In this document: positions 50,832 to 60,187 of the stretch, one piece after another
How positions within the stretch are numbered: position 1 is the stretch's first letter
Layout of the letters: every line of letters starts with the position of its first letter
Assembly: GCA_018139225.1 (NCBI GenBank)
Contig: JAGSNX010000002.1
Location: forward strand, 310,001 to 374,000
Origin: Microvirga sp. SRT01
Lineage (GTDB): Bacteria; Pseudomonadota; Alphaproteobacteria; Sphingomonadales; Sphingomonadaceae
DNA length: 64,000 bases
Direction of reading: 5' to 3'
Program-made: the position numbers and the translations under genes
The notes under the pieces: model-generated
The model's input: the letters and a program-made list of their open reading frames with translations, nothing else
Database searches by the model: none
Told to the model about the DNA's origin: nothing

Positions 50832-51742
50832 GCCGCCTTCTCCGCGTGCTGGCCGACGATCCTGACGAAGGCGTCGTGCAGGCCGGGCCGCTCGATCGTC
50901 AGCCCGGCGATGCCGTAGCCCGCATCGATGAGCGGCACGAGCAGCGGTTCGATGCCGCCATCGGGGAGCTGGAACCGCCATGCGCCACCGTCTGCCACCG
51001 CGTCGGCGGGCAGCAATTGCGCGATCGCCGGGGCGGGGTGATGGGGTACGTAGCGGACGCGGCTGGGCAGGGTGGCGCGGGCGTCGTCGACGGTGCCCTC
51101 GAACCGGCGTCGTCCACCCGCGATGATCGCCAGCCGGTCGCACAGGCGTTCGGCATGCGCCATGATGTGGGTGGAGAACAGGATCGTCGCGCCGCGGTCG
51201 CGCTCCGCGAGGATCAGCGCCTCCAGCTTCTCCTGATTGACCGGGTCGAGGCCGGAGAACGGCTCGTCGAGGACGATCAGGTCGGGCCGGTGGACGACGG
51301 AGCCGAGCAATTGCACGAGCTGCGCCATGCCCTTGGACAGCTTGCGAATCTTCTCGTCCGCGGCATGGCCCAGGCCCGCCTCCTCCAGCATCGTCACGGC
51401 GCGGCGGCGCCCCTCCGCCCAGTCGAGGCCACGGAGCGCGCCCATGAACGCGATCGCTTCCTTGGCCTTCATTGCGGGATACAGTCCGCGTTCTTCGGGC
51501 AGATAGCCGACGCGGTCGCTCGCCTCGCGCGGGTTGATATGGCCGAGTAGCGTGCGATGGCCCTCGTCCGGCTCGATGATGCCCAGCAGCATGCGCAGCG
51601 TCGTGGTCTTGCCCGCACCGTTCGGGCCGAGTACGCCGTAGATCGAGCCCGCCGGCACCGACAGGTCGACGCCGTCGACCACGCGACGTTGCTCGTACCG
51701 CTTCACCAGATGCTCGGCGGTGACCGCCCGTTCGTCCGCCAT
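50828..51742 (-). CDS. ABC transporter ATP-binding protein, NatA-like
   Basis: A 304-residue ATPase subunit. Walker A is GPNGAGKTT (residues 39-47), the signature loop LSKGMAQ replaces the common LSGGQ, Walker B is LIVLDEPFSGLD, and the H-loop His is in LFSTHIM. A C-terminal accessory domain of about 90 residues follows (from RRRFEGTVDDARATLP), as in NatA. It is the first gene of the natA-natB-msrB operon, with 38 nt to the divergent queG. Confidence 0.92.
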   Translation of the reverse strand: MADERAVTAEHLVKRYEQRRVVDGVDLSVPAGSIYGVLGPNGAGKTTTLRMLLGIIEPDEGHRTLLGHINPREASDRVGYLPEERGLYPAMKAKEAIAFMGALRGLDWAEGRRRAVTMLEEAGLGHAADEKIRKLSKGMAQLVQLLGSVVHRPDLIVLDEPFSGLDPVNQEKLEALILAERDRGATILFSTHIMAHAERLCDRLAIIAGGRRRFEGTVDDARATLPSRVRYVPHHPAPAIAQLLPADAVADGGAWRFQLPDGGIEPLLVPLIDAGYGIAGLTIERPGLHDAFVRIVGQHAEKAA

Positions 51743-51780
51743 GCTTCCTCCCGCCGGGGCGGTCGTGGTAGCGGGGAGGG

Positions 51781-52839
51781 GTGACGCAAGACAAGCTGGA
51801 AGACCGGATCAAGGCGAAAGCGGCCGAACTCGGCTTCGCGGCGTGCGGTATCGCGCGCGCCGATGCCGCGCCGCGCGCCGGCGAACGGCTGCGCGAGTGG
51901 CTGGAACAGGGCCGGCACGGGGACATGATCTGGATGGAGGAGCGCGCGCACCACCGCGTCTCGCCCGCCGGTCTGTGGCCCGAGGTGCGCAGCGTCGTGT
52001 CGCTGGGCATGAGCTATGCGCCGGGCCGCGATCCGCTGGCGCTGGCCGACGCGGGGGAGCGGGGGCGCGTGTCGGTCTATGCGCAGGGCGGCGATTACCA
52101 CGACGTCGTCAAGAAGGCGCTGAAGGCGCTTGGACGGTGGCTGGCGCAAGAGGCGGCCAGTTTGGGAGAAGGATGCGATCTCAAGGTGTTCGTCGACACC
52201 GCGCCGGTCATGGAGAAACCGCTGGCGGAGGCGGCGGGGATCGGGTGGCAGGGCAAGCACACGAATCTGGTCAGCCGCGAGCATGGTAGCTGGCTGTTTC
52301 TCGGTGCGATCTATACGACGCTGGACCTGACGCCCGACGTGGCGGGGCGCGACCGCTGCGGATCGTGCGACGCGTGCCAGCGGGCGTGCCCCACCGACGC
52401 GTTTCCTGGGCCGTATCAACTGGATGCACGGCGCTGCATCTCGTATTTGACGATCGAGCATTCGGGACCGATCCCGGAGGAGTTCCGGGCGGGGATCGGC
52501 AACCGCATCTATGGCTGCGACGATTGTCTGGCGGTGTGCCCATGGAACAAGTTCGCCGATGCGGCGGCGGCGAACATGGCCTTTATCGGGCGCGCGGAAC
52601 TCGCCGCGCCGGAACTGGCCGACCTGCTGGCACTGGACGATGCCGGGTTCAGGCAGGTGTTTTCGGGATCGCCGATCAAGCGCATCGGCCGCGATCGGAT
52701 GGTCCGCAATGCGGCGATCGCGGCGGGAAATAGTGGGGCGGCGGGCCTACGACCTGCGTTGGTGCCGCTGTTGGAGGATGCCTCACCCGTGGTGCGCGAG
52801 GCGGCGGGGTGGGCGTTGGGACGGCTGGCGGATAGCTGA
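51781..52839 (+). CDS. queG: Epoxyqueuosine reductase
   Basis: QueG removes the epoxide oxygen from epoxyqueuosine in tRNA using cobalamin and iron-sulfur clusters. The 352-residue protein has two [4Fe-4S] motifs, Cys193-x2-Cys196-x2-Cys199-x3-Cys203 ([12 protein letters not shown]) and Cys246-x2-Cys249-x3-Cys253 (CDDCLAVCP), plus Cys219. Asp139 (VDTAPVMEK) is the catalytic acid in the family. A HEAT-like C-terminus ([13 protein letters not shown]) binds tRNA. The GTG at 51781 sits directly after GGGGAGGG, unusually close, but the family start is here. Confidence 0.94.
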   Translation: MTQDKLEDRIKAKAAELGFAACGIARADAAPRAGERLREWLEQGRHGDMIWMEERAHHRVSPAGLWPEVRSVVSLGMSYAPGRDPLALADAGERGRVSVYAQGGDYHDVVKKALKALGRWLAQEAASLGEGCDLKVFVDTAPVMEKPLAEAAGIGWQGKHTNLVSREHGSWLFLGAIYTTLDLTPDVAGRDRCGSCDACQRACPTDAFPGPYQLDARRCISYLTIEHSGPIPEEFRAGIGNRIYGCDDCLAVCPWNKFADAAAANMAFIGRAELAAPELADLLALDDAGFRQVFSGSPIKRIGRDRMVRNAAIAAGNSGAAGLRPALVPLLEDASPVVREAAGWALGRLADS

Positions 52840-52840
52840 G

Positions 52841-52898
52841 CCCCGTCGCTGGAATACCGTATCGCGAGCGTAGCTTCGCCACGCTCGCAATGACGGGG
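52841..52898. repeat. Palindromic ATTGCGAGCG-type repeat between convergent genes
   Basis: Outer arms CCCCGTC/GACGGGG and inner arms GCGAGCGT/ACGCTCGC (52864-52871, 52881-52888) make a nested hairpin. On the minus strand it contains CGTCATTGCGAGCGTGGCGAAGC, a widespread bacterial intergenic repeat. It directly separates queG from the DUF3597 gene and may serve as a terminator. Confidence 0.78.
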
Positions 52899-52901
52899 GC
52901 C

Positions 52902-53288
52902 TTACTGCCCGGTGCGGATACGCTCCATCACGCGCTTGTGGAGCCAGATGTTCATCTCCGCCGAACCGTCCTTTTCACCTTCGTAGCCCAGCTCGGTCGC
53001 GAGCGTCTTCCGGTTGTCGAGGCTGGGGTCCATGCCGATCAGCTTCATCAGGTCGACAATCGACGATTTGTAGTTGAGGTCGGGATCGCCCTTCGCGTGG
53101 TAGATCTTCTCGAGCGCCGCGTCGGCGTCGATCGTCTTCGGTGCGGCTGGAGCGGGAGCCGGAGCCGGCGCGGGTGCGGCAGCCGCGGGCGCTGGTGCCG
53201 CGGCAGGGGTCGGCGTCGGCGCGGGCTTCGCCTCGGCGGCGGCGGGGTGGCCGAAGATCGCGTCCTTGATCGAACCGAAGATACTCAT
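52902..53288 (-). CDS. DUF3597 domain protein
   Basis: A 128-residue protein. A short N-terminal helix (MSIFGSIKDAIFGHPAAAE) is joined by an Ala/Pro linker (residues about 22-49, APAPAPAPAP type) to the DUF3597 domain (TIDADAALEKIYHAKGDPDLNYKSSIVDLMKLIGMDPSLDNRKTLATELGYEG). The domain is predicted to be helical and resembles proteins of unknown function found across proteobacteria; it may interact with membranes or the cell wall, but nothing here proves it. The linker is of low complexity and its length may vary between strains. Confidence 0.9.
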   Translation of the reverse strand: MSIFGSIKDAIFGHPAAAEAKPAPTPTPAAAPAPAAAAPAPAPAPAPAAPKTIDADAALEKIYHAKGDPDLNYKSSIVDLMKLIGMDPSLDNRKTLATELGYEGEKDGSAEMNIWLHKRVMERIRTGQ

Positions 53289-53352
53289 GGCGACGTGATC
53301 CTTTTCGTTGAACTCCAGCGCCTAACGTCGGGGTGCGCGGATCGGGTCCGGG

Positions 53353-53859
53353 TCAGCCGCCGATCGTGCACGCGAGGATCGCCAGATCGTGTGCGGTGCC
53401 GGACTGGTCGCGGACGTGCGCCGCCAGCAGCGCCTCCTGATGGAACCCGACGCTCTCCAGCAGGGTGCGCGATCCGGCCTGATCGACCGTCATCGATGCG
53501 GTCAGCTTGGACAGGCCGTGGGCGGCGGCGGCGGCGGCGAAGACCGCCTCCACCAGATCGCGGCCGAGCCCGTGGCCGCGGCGGTCGGCCATGACGAGCA
53601 GGCGGACCTCGCCGACATGCGCGCTCCACCCGTGCGGATCGCGGAGCAGCGCGGCGCTGCCGACGATGATGCCGTCCTCCGCTTCGGCGAGGAAGCTGTC
53701 GATCCAGCCAGCCTCGATCGCCTCCAGCCACGCCTCGATCACGCGTGGCTGACGCAGGTCGCGGCCGAGGAACAGCAGGTCGTGCTCGGGCAGGCTGTTC
53801 GCGAACGCGAGCATCGCGTCGCGATCGGCGGGGCGGAAGCGGCGAATGACATGGTTCAT
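53353..53859 (-). CDS. GNAT family N-acetyltransferase
   Basis: A 168-residue acetyltransferase. The acetyl-CoA site motif A is VMADRRGHGLGRDLVEAVF (R-x2-G-x-G), and the flanking strands (HVGEVRLLVM; KLTASMTVDQAGSRTLLESVGFHQEAL) complete a GNAT fold. The start MNHVIRRFRPADRDAML is at 53859. Substrates of this subgroup vary (amino acids, antibiotics, protein N-termini) and cannot be told here. It lies between the DUF3597 gene and the RND operon and does not appear to be in either. Confidence 0.88.
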   Translation of the reverse strand: MNHVIRRFRPADRDAMLAFANSLPEHDLLFLGRDLRQPRVIEAWLEAIEAGWIDSFLAEAEDGIIVGSAALLRDPHGWSAHVGEVRLLVMADRRGHGLGRDLVEAVFAAAAAAHGLSKLTASMTVDQAGSRTLLESVGFHQEALLAAHVRDQSGTAHDLAILACTIGG

Positions 53860-53890
53860 GCCCCGACCCTCCCCCCGCCGGCGAGTGACG

Positions 53891-55480
53891 TCAAGGCGTT
53901 GCGGGGGTGGTGGTCCCTGACGGCGGCGCGAGCAGGCGCGGACCGTCGGCGGTCGCCTCCAGCGTCGAGTCGCCGCCGAGCACGCGGTAGAGCGTGACGC
54001 GGTTCGATGCGGCGGTCAGCTGCGTCGCGACGAACTGGCGTTGCGCGGTGTAGAAGGACCGCTGCGCATCCAACGTGTTGAGGAACGGCGAAATGCCGCC
54101 CCGATACGAAGCCTCGGTCAGGCGCAGCGTGTCGGCGGCGGCGGCGGCGAAGCGGCGATTGGCGCTCAACTGCTGGTCGATCGTACCCTGCCGCGCGAGC
54201 GCGTCAGCGGTTTCGCGGAACGCGCTCTGGATCGCGCGTTCGTAGGTGGCGAGCGCCGCATCGCGCTGTGCCTGGCTGAAGACGACGCCGGCTCGGCCGG
54301 CTCCCGCGCGGAAGATCGGGTAGCCGACGTTCGGCGCGACCGAATAGGTGAAGCTGTCGCCCTTGAAGAGCGACGACAGCGCGTTGGATGCGAAGCCGAC
54401 CAGTCCGGTGAGCGAGATGTTCGGGAACAGCGCCGCGCGCGCTGCGCCGATTTCCGCATTGGTCGCGCGCAATTCGTATTCCGCCTGCACCACGTCGGGG
54501 CGGCGAAGCAGGATCTGGGAGTCCAGCCCGGCCGGCAGCGCGGCCACGGTGGCGGATGCCTCGTCCAGCGTCGTCGGTAGCAGTGCCGGATCGACCGGGG
54601 CGCCGACCAGCAATTGCAGCGCATTGGCGTCCTGCGCCACCGCCGTCCGCTGAAGCGCGAGATCACTTTCGGCGGTGGCGAGGATCTGTTCCGCCTGCGC
54701 CACGTCGGTACGCGGGGCGATGCCGCCGCGCAGACGTGCGCGGGTAAGCACCACGGAGCGCTGCGCCGATGTCGCGGTGTCCTGCGCGATCCGGAGCAGG
54801 CTCTGGTCCGCGGCATAGGTCAGCCACGCATCGGCGATGTCGCCGACCAGCGTCAGGCGGGTGGCGCGGGCGGCGGCTTCGGTCGCGAAATAACGGTCGA
54901 GCGCGGCGCGGGTCAGGCTGCGTACCCGGCCGAACAGATCAACCTCAAATGCCGTGATGCCCAGCCCGACCGAAAACGCACTGCCGCCACCCGAGCTGGT
55001 GATGATCGTGCCGGTGCCACCGGTCCCCGTGCCCCCCGTACCGGTGCCGCCGGTGCCGCCGGTTCCGGTCCCGCCCGTACCACCGTTCCCGCCGGTGCCG
55101 CCGGTGCTGCCCCCGGCCGTCGTGGTCGCGCCGCGACCGCCGCCGGAATAGGTGTAGCGACCGGTCGCGTCGATCTGCGGGAACAGGTCGGCGCGCTGCA
55201 CGCGGTATTGCGACCGTGCCGCCTGGATGTTGGCGGCGGCAATGCGCAGGTCGCGGTTGTTGAGCAGCGCCTGCTCGATCAGCGTCTGGAGCCGGCGATC
55301 GGTGAATACTGCGGGAAAGCTGACCGACGGCAGCGCCGCCTCGGTCTGGCGCAGATACGCGTCTCCGACCGGCCAGGATTGCGGCGTTGGCAGTTCGGGG
55401 CGGATATATTTCGGCGCGAGGCTGCAACCGGACAGAACCGTCGCAGCGAGCGCCATGGAGAGGATCGGCTTACGCATCAT
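53891..55480 (-). CDS. Outer-membrane efflux lipoprotein (NodT/OprM type)
   Basis: The outer-membrane channel of a tripartite RND pump. The 529-residue protein has a lipobox (VLSGC, Cys19), two repeated coiled-coil halves (for example TSAQRSVVLTRARLRGG and ERAIQSAFRETADALARQGTID) and the conserved FPNISLTG and SYRGGISPFL motifs. Residues 113-168 form a Gly/Thr-rich insert in the loop after the first beta strand (FPQIDATGRYTYSG). Its start overlaps the stop of the RND pump gene by 4 nt. It is the last gene of the operon. Confidence 0.93.
   Translation of the reverse strand: MMRKPILSMALAATVLSGCSLAPKYIRPELPTPQSWPVGDAYLRQTEAALPSVSFPAVFTDRRLQTLIEQALLNNRDLRIAAANIQAARSQYRVQRADLFPQIDATGRYTYSGGGRGATTTAGGSTGGTGGNGGTGGTGTGGTGGTGTGGTGTGGTGTIITSSGGGSAFSVGLGITAFEVDLFGRVRSLTRAALDRYFATEAAARATRLTLVGDIADAWLTYAADQSLLRIAQDTATSAQRSVVLTRARLRGGIAPRTDVAQAEQILATAESDLALQRTAVAQDANALQLLVGAPVDPALLPTTLDEASATVAALPAGLDSQILLRRPDVVQAEYELRATNAEIGAARAALFPNISLTGLVGFASNALSSLFKGDSFTYSVAPNVGYPIFRAGAGRAGVVFSQAQRDAALATYERAIQSAFRETADALARQGTIDQQLSANRRFAAAAADTLRLTEASYRGGISPFLNTLDAQRSFYTAQRQFVATQLTAASNRVTLYRVLGGDSTLEATADGPRLLAPPSGTTTPATP
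54977..55144 (-). repeat. Gly/Thr-rich coding repeat in the efflux channel gene
   Basis: About 56 codons encode runs such as GGTGGTGTGGTG with GGT, GGC and ACC/ACG repeated. The unit GGTGT recurs several times (GTGTGG periodicity). It codes for an insert in what is probably the first extracellular loop of the barrel. Such tracts can slip during replication, so length may differ between strains. Confidence 0.8.
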
Positions 55481-58400
55481 GCGGGCTCCGGCCGGTGCGG
55501 CCCCTGGACTTCGGGCGGGCCATAGGGTTCGCCGTCATCGTCGTCGCCATCCCTGCCGTGACCATCCCTACCGTGCCCGTCATCACCCTGAAAGCCGGTC
55601 GGGCGACCGCGCAATTTGGCGATGCCGTCACGCACGCCGCGGCGCACGAGGACGAAGAACAGCGGAATGTAGAAGATCGCGAGGAAGGTCGCCGACAGCA
55701 TGCCGCCGATCACCGCCGTACCGATCGCGATGCGGCTGTTCGCGCCCGCGCCGGTGGAGATGGCGAGCGGCAGCACGCCGAAGATGAACGCGAACGACGT
55801 CATCAGGATCGGGCGGAGTCGGATCTTCGCCGCCTGCAACGCGGCGTCGATGACGCGTGCGCCCTTGCGCTCCGCCTGTTCCGCGAACTCGATCATCAGG
55901 ATCGCATTCTTCGCGGCGAGGCCCATCGTCGTCAGCAGGCCGATCTGCAAGTACACGTCGTTGGTCAGCCCACGCAGCGTGACGAACGCGATCGCGCCGA
56001 TCAGGCCGAGTGGAATGATCAGCAGCACCGCGAACGGGATCGACCAGCTTTCGTACAGCGCCGCGAGGCACAGGAACACGACGAGGATCGACAGGCCGTA
56101 CAGGATCGGCGCCTGACCGGAGGACACGTCCTCCTGAAACGACAGGCCCGCCAGCGCGACGGAGGTGCCGGGAATCTGCCCGGCGAGGCGGCGCATCGTC
56201 TCCAGCGCCTGACCCGAACTTTGCCCCGGTGCCGCCGAACCCTGGAATTCGAAACTCTGGATGCCGTTGAAGCGCGACAGCGACACCGGCGCCTTTTCCC
56301 ATGTCGTCGTCGCGAAGGACGAGAAGGGGGCCATCTGGCCGTTCGCACCGCGCACGAACCACTGGTTGATGTCTTCGGGCTTGGACCGGAACGGCGCGTC
56401 GCCCTGCACGAAGACGCGCTTCACGCGGCCACGGTCGAGGAAGTCGTTGACGTACTGACCGCCCCACGCGGTCGACAGCGTAGAGTTCACCGTCGTCTGC
56501 GTCAGGCCCAGCGTCGACAGCTTCTGCGGATCGACGTTGACCTTCACGTTCGGCACGTCGGGCAGTTCCGTCAGGCGCACGCCGGCCAGCGTCGGCTCGC
56601 CGGAAGCGGCGGCGAGCAGCTTGTCGCGCGCTTCCTCGAACTTGGCGAGGCTCATCCCGCTGGTGTTCTGAAGCTCGATCGTGAAGCCGTTCGACTGGCC
56701 GAGGCCGCGGACGGCGGGCGGGACCAGCGCATAGACCTGCGCATCGCGGAGGCCGGCGAACGCGGCGGACGCGCGCTGCGTGATCGCGTCGGCGGAATTG
56801 TCCTTGCCCTCCCGCAGCGACCAGTCCTTCAGCGCCACGAAGCCGAGACCGGTATTCTGGCCGCCGGGCGCGCCGCCGCCGCCGATGCCGCTGACCGAGA
56901 AGGCGGTCGCGACGTTCGACCCCTCGTTCTTGACGAAGTAGTTCTCGACTTCCTTCTGGACCTCGAACGTGCGGTTCTGGGTCGATCCGGGGGGCAGCTG
57001 GAACTGGACGATCGCGATGCCCTGATCCTCGGTCGGCAGGAAGCCGGTGGGCATGCGCATGAACAGCACCGCGAGCAGCACGACGACACCGGCATACATA
57101 CCGAGCCACAGCCACTTCGCCGCGATGATCTTCTTGATCGCATCGACGTAGCGGTCCGACGTGCGGTCGAACCAGTTGTTGAAATTGTCGCGGGCGCGGG
57201 CGAAGAAATGCGCGACCTTCGGGTATTTACGGCCCAGCCAGCCACCCTCGATCGGGTCGCCATTCTCGTCCTTGGCATGCTTCTGCTTCAGCAGCGTCGT
57301 GGTCAGCGCGGGCGACAGCACCAGCGCGACGACGACCGACAGGACCATCGCCGACACGATCGTCAGAGAGAACTGGCGATAGATGACGCCGGTCGATCCG
57401 CCGAAGAACGCCATCGGCAGGAACACCGCCGACAGGACGAGCGCGATCGCGACCAGCGCGACGGTGATCTCGTCCATCGACTGGATCGTCGCCTCGCGCG
57501 GCGACATCTCCGGGTTTTCCTCGAGCAGGCGCTCGACATTCTCGACGACGACGATCGCGTCGTCGACCAGCAGGCCGATCGCGAGCACCAGACCGAACAG
57601 CGTCAGCGTGTTGATCGAGAACCCGGCAAGGTAGAACACGCCGAACGTGCCGAGCAGCACGACGGGCACCGCGATCGTCGGGATCAGCGTCGCACGCCAG
57701 CTTTGCAGGAATACGAACATCACGATGACGACAAGGATCACCGCCTCGATCAGGGTCTTCACGACCTCCTCGATCGACAGCTTGATGAACTCGGTGGAGT
57801 CGTTGACGAAGGTATATTCGTAACCCGGCGGGAAGTTCTTCGCCGCGGCCTCGACCTGCGCCTTGACCAGCTCGGCGGTCTTCAGCGCGTCGGCACCAGG
57901 GGCGAGCAGCACGGCGATACCCGCGCCAGGATGCTGGTTGATGCGGCTGCGGGCGGCGTAATTCTCAGCACCCAGCTCGACCCAGCCGACGTCCGACACG
58001 CGCACGGCCGCGCCGTTGGTCGTCGTCTTCAGGATGATGTTGCGGAACTGCTCGGGCGTCTGGAGGCGGCTCTGCGCGGTGACGACGGCGTTCAGATACT
58101 GCTTGTCCGACGACGGCTGCCCGCCGATCTCGCCCGCCGCGACTTCGGTGTTCTGCGCCTGCACGGCGGCGACCACGTCGGCGGGGATGAGCTGGAAGCT
58201 GTTGAGCTTGTTCGGGTCGAGCCAGATCCGCATCGCATATTGCGAACCGAACACGTTGGTGTCGCCGACGCCGGCGGTGCGGCCCAACGGGTCCTGCAAG
58301 GTCGAGGTCAGGTAATCCGACACGTCCCGGTTGGTCGACCGGTCCGTGGAATCGTACACGGCGGCGATCAGCAGGAAGTCCGGGTTCGACTTGCGGACGA

Positions 58401-58785
58401 TCAGGCCCTGCTGCTGCACCTGTTGCGGCAGGCGGGCGAGCGCCTGCTGAACCTGGTTCTGGACCTGAACCTGCGCGATGTCGGGATCGACGCTCTTGTC
58501 GAACGTACAGGTGATCGTCACCTGACCGCGGCTGGACGAGGACGACTGGAAGTACAGCAGCCCGTCGATGCCCGTCAGCGTCTGCTCGACCACCTGCGTG
58601 ACGGCGTTCTGCAACGTCTGCGCATTCGCGCCCGGATAGGTGGCGCGGATCGACACCTGCGGCGGCGCGACGTCGGGATATTGCGCGATCGGCAGCCCGA
58701 GGATCGCGCCGGCCCCGCCGAGCATGATGATGATCGCGATCACCCACGCGAAGATCGGGCGATCGATGAAGATGCGACTGATCAT
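55477..58785 (-). CDS. RND efflux pump inner-membrane transporter (HAE1/MexB type)
   Basis: The 1102-residue proton-driven pump subunit of a multidrug efflux system. It has 12 predicted helices and two large periplasmic loops. The N-terminus is MISRIFIDRPIFAWVIAIIIML. The proton-relay aspartates are visible in GLLVDDAIVVVENVERLL. The docking region (PVSLSRFNGIQSFEFQG and others) is HAE1-like. ATG 58785 is chosen; the extra ORF upstream (MATRRRRR) belongs to the previous gene. It starts 7 nt after the fusion protein stop. Substrates are probably lipophilic drugs or solvents; the sequence does not decide. Confidence 0.95.
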   Translation of the reverse strand: MISRIFIDRPIFAWVIAIIIMLGGAGAILGLPIAQYPDVAPPQVSIRATYPGANAQTLQNAVTQVVEQTLTGIDGLLYFQSSSSSRGQVTITCTFDKSVDPDIAQVQVQNQVQQALARLPQQVQQQGLIVRKSNPDFLLIAAVYDSTDRSTNRDVSDYLTSTLQDPLGRTAGVGDTNVFGSQYAMRIWLDPNKLNSFQLIPADVVAAVQAQNTEVAAGEIGGQPSSDKQYLNAVVTAQSRLQTPEQFRNIILKTTTNGAAVRVSDVGWVELGAENYAARSRINQHPGAGIAVLLAPGADALKTAELVKAQVEAAAKNFPPGYEYTFVNDSTEFIKLSIEEVVKTLIEAVILVVIVMFVFLQSWRATLIPTIAVPVVLLGTFGVFYLAGFSINTLTLFGLVLAIGLLVDDAIVVVENVERLLEENPEMSPREATIQSMDEITVALVAIALVLSAVFLPMAFFGGSTGVIYRQFSLTIVSAMVLSVVVALVLSPALTTTLLKQKHAKDENGDPIEGGWLGRKYPKVAHFFARARDNFNNWFDRTSDRYVDAIKKIIAAKWLWLGMYAGVVVLLAVLFMRMPTGFLPTEDQGIAIVQFQLPPGSTQNRTFEVQKEVENYFVKNEGSNVATAFSVSGIGGGGAPGGQNTGLGFVALKDWSLREGKDNSADAITQRASAAFAGLRDAQVYALVPPAVRGLGQSNGFTIELQNTSGMSLAKFEEARDKLLAAASGEPTLAGVRLTELPDVPNVKVNVDPQKLSTLGLTQTTVNSTLSTAWGGQYVNDFLDRGRVKRVFVQGDAPFRSKPEDINQWFVRGANGQMAPFSSFATTTWEKAPVSLSRFNGIQSFEFQGSAAPGQSSGQALETMRRLAGQIPGTSVALAGLSFQEDVSSGQAPILYGLSILVVFLCLAALYESWSIPFAVLLIIPLGLIGAIAFVTLRGLTNDVYLQIGLLTTMGLAAKNAILMIEFAEQAERKGARVIDAALQAAKIRLRPILMTSFAFIFGVLPLAISTGAGANSRIAIGTAVIGGMLSATFLAIFYIPLFFVLVRRGVRDGIAKLRGRPTGFQGDDGHGRDGHGRDGDDDDGEPYGPPEVQGPHRPEPA

Positions 58786-58792
58786 GAGGGGC

Positions 58793-60037
58793 TCAGCCGC
58801 CCTTCTTCTGCGCCGCGTCGCCACCGCCGGAACCGCCGCCGCCCTCGCCGTCCTTCGGTGGAGCCTGCACGCGCTGCGGCGTGTTGGCCGGCACCGGCTG
58901 GACCTGCTGGCCGGGGCGCAGCTTCGACAGGCCCTGAACGATGATCTTGTCGCCCGGGTTCAGCCCCTCGGTCACGACCCAGAACTCGCCCTGCGTCCGC
59001 TCCGCCGTGACCTTCTTCTCGGTGGCCTTGTTGCCGGGGCCGACGATGATGACGGTGGCGTTGCCCTGCGGATTGCGGCTGACGCCCTGTTGCGGGACGA
59101 GGAACGCGCGGCGGTTGATCGCCTGCGAGAAGCTGGCGCGGACGAACATGCCCGGCAACAGAATGCCCTGCGGGTTCGGGAAGCGCGCGCGCAGCGTCGT
59201 GGTGCCCGTGGTGGGATCGACCAGCGCTTCGGAAAACTCGATCGTGCCCGTCTGGCCGTAATCGCCGCCGTCGGGCAGCTTCAGCCGCACCTGCGCGGTC
59301 GTCGGCGTCACCCCACCCGAGGCAAGGCTGCGGCGCAACGACAGCAGCGCGTCGGCGGACTGCTGGATGTCCACGAACATCGGGTCGAGACGCTGGATCT
59401 GCGCCAGCGGATCGGTCTGGGTCGCCGAGACCAGCGCACCGACGGTGAACAGCGACCGGCCGATGCGCCCGGTGATCGGCGCGGGGACGGTGGTGAAGCG
59501 CAAGTTGATCTGCGCCGTCTCCAGCGCAGCGCGGGTCTGGCCGACCGCGGCGGTCGCTTGCCGCGACTGAGCGACGGCGTTGGTGTAATCCTGCTTCGAG
59601 ATCGCCTCGATCTCCGCCAGCGGACGGTAGCGCTCGGCGAGGATGCGGGTCGCTTCCTGGTTGGCGCGGGCGCTGGCGAGATTGGCGCGCGCTTCGTTGG
59701 CGGCGGCGCGGTACAGGCGCGGGTCGATCTCGTAGAGGGGCTGGCCGCGGGTGACGAGCGCGCCCTCCGTGAAGAAGCGGCGGCGGATGATGCCGGTCAC
59801 CTGCGGCCGGACGTCGGAGCTTTCGAACGCGGTCGTACGGCCGGCGAGTTCCGTGACCAGAGCGACGTCGGTTGGCTGGACGACCACGAACCCGACTTGC
59901 GGCGTCCCCTTGCCCGGTTGCTGACCACCCTTGCCGGCACCCTTTTCGGCCGAGTCACCCCCACCGCAGGCGCCAAGCGCCAAAGCGAGGCCGATCGCGA
60001 TGCCCGCGGCCGCTGGCCGCTTTGTCTGTAATTTCAA
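58793..60037 (-). CDS. RND efflux periplasmic adaptor (membrane fusion lipoprotein)
   Basis: The MexA/AcrA-type adaptor that joins pump and channel. About 414 residues from the start I prefer (TTG 60037). This choice gives a clean lipoprotein signal (MKLQTKRPAAAGIAIGLALALGAC). TTG 60085 and GTG 60061 are also in frame, and no ribosome-binding site decides. Visible regions are the lipoyl-like halves around VRPQVTGIIRRRFFTEGALVTRGQPLYEIDP and NLRFTTVPAPITGRIGR, the coiled coil between them, and a C-terminal low-complexity tail (PPKDGEGGGGSGGGDAAQKKGG). It is the first gene of the RND operon. Confidence 0.9.
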   Translation of the reverse strand: MKLQTKRPAAAGIAIGLALALGACGGGDSAEKGAGKGGQQPGKGTPQVGFVVVQPTDVALVTELAGRTTAFESSDVRPQVTGIIRRRFFTEGALVTRGQPLYEIDPRLYRAAANEARANLASARANQEATRILAERYRPLAEIEAISKQDYTNAVAQSRQATAAVGQTRAALETAQINLRFTTVPAPITGRIGRSLFTVGALVSATQTDPLAQIQRLDPMFVDIQQSADALLSLRRSLASGGVTPTTAQVRLKLPDGGDYGQTGTIEFSEALVDPTTGTTTLRARFPNPQGILLPGMFVRASFSQAINRRAFLVPQQGVSRNPQGNATVIIVGPGNKATEKKVTAERTQGEFWVVTEGLNPGDKIIVQGLSKLRPGQQVQPVPANTPQRVQAPPKDGEGGGGSGGGDAAQKKGG

Positions 60038-60187
60038 GTTGAGCGTGTCCGTCTGGTACACCGGAGCCCCGGAACCGTCCCACAATGTCCCAGATTGGAA
60101 ATGGTTGCAGCCCAGAAAATGGGCGTGCGATCGATTTTATTGTGCGACTGCTAAGGTCCGAAACGGACTTTCACGGGTTAAGCGTTC

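Noticed and set aside
55387..58944. 1185-residue open frame on the plus strand over the RND pump gene
   Set aside because: Antisense shadow of a clearly recognised transporter; composition is Arg/Asp/Gln-rich and there is no start signal.
60156..60168. Riboswitch in the rpiA leader
   Set aside because: Only a 5-bp stem (GTCCG/CGGAC) is visible, with no known aptamer consensus.
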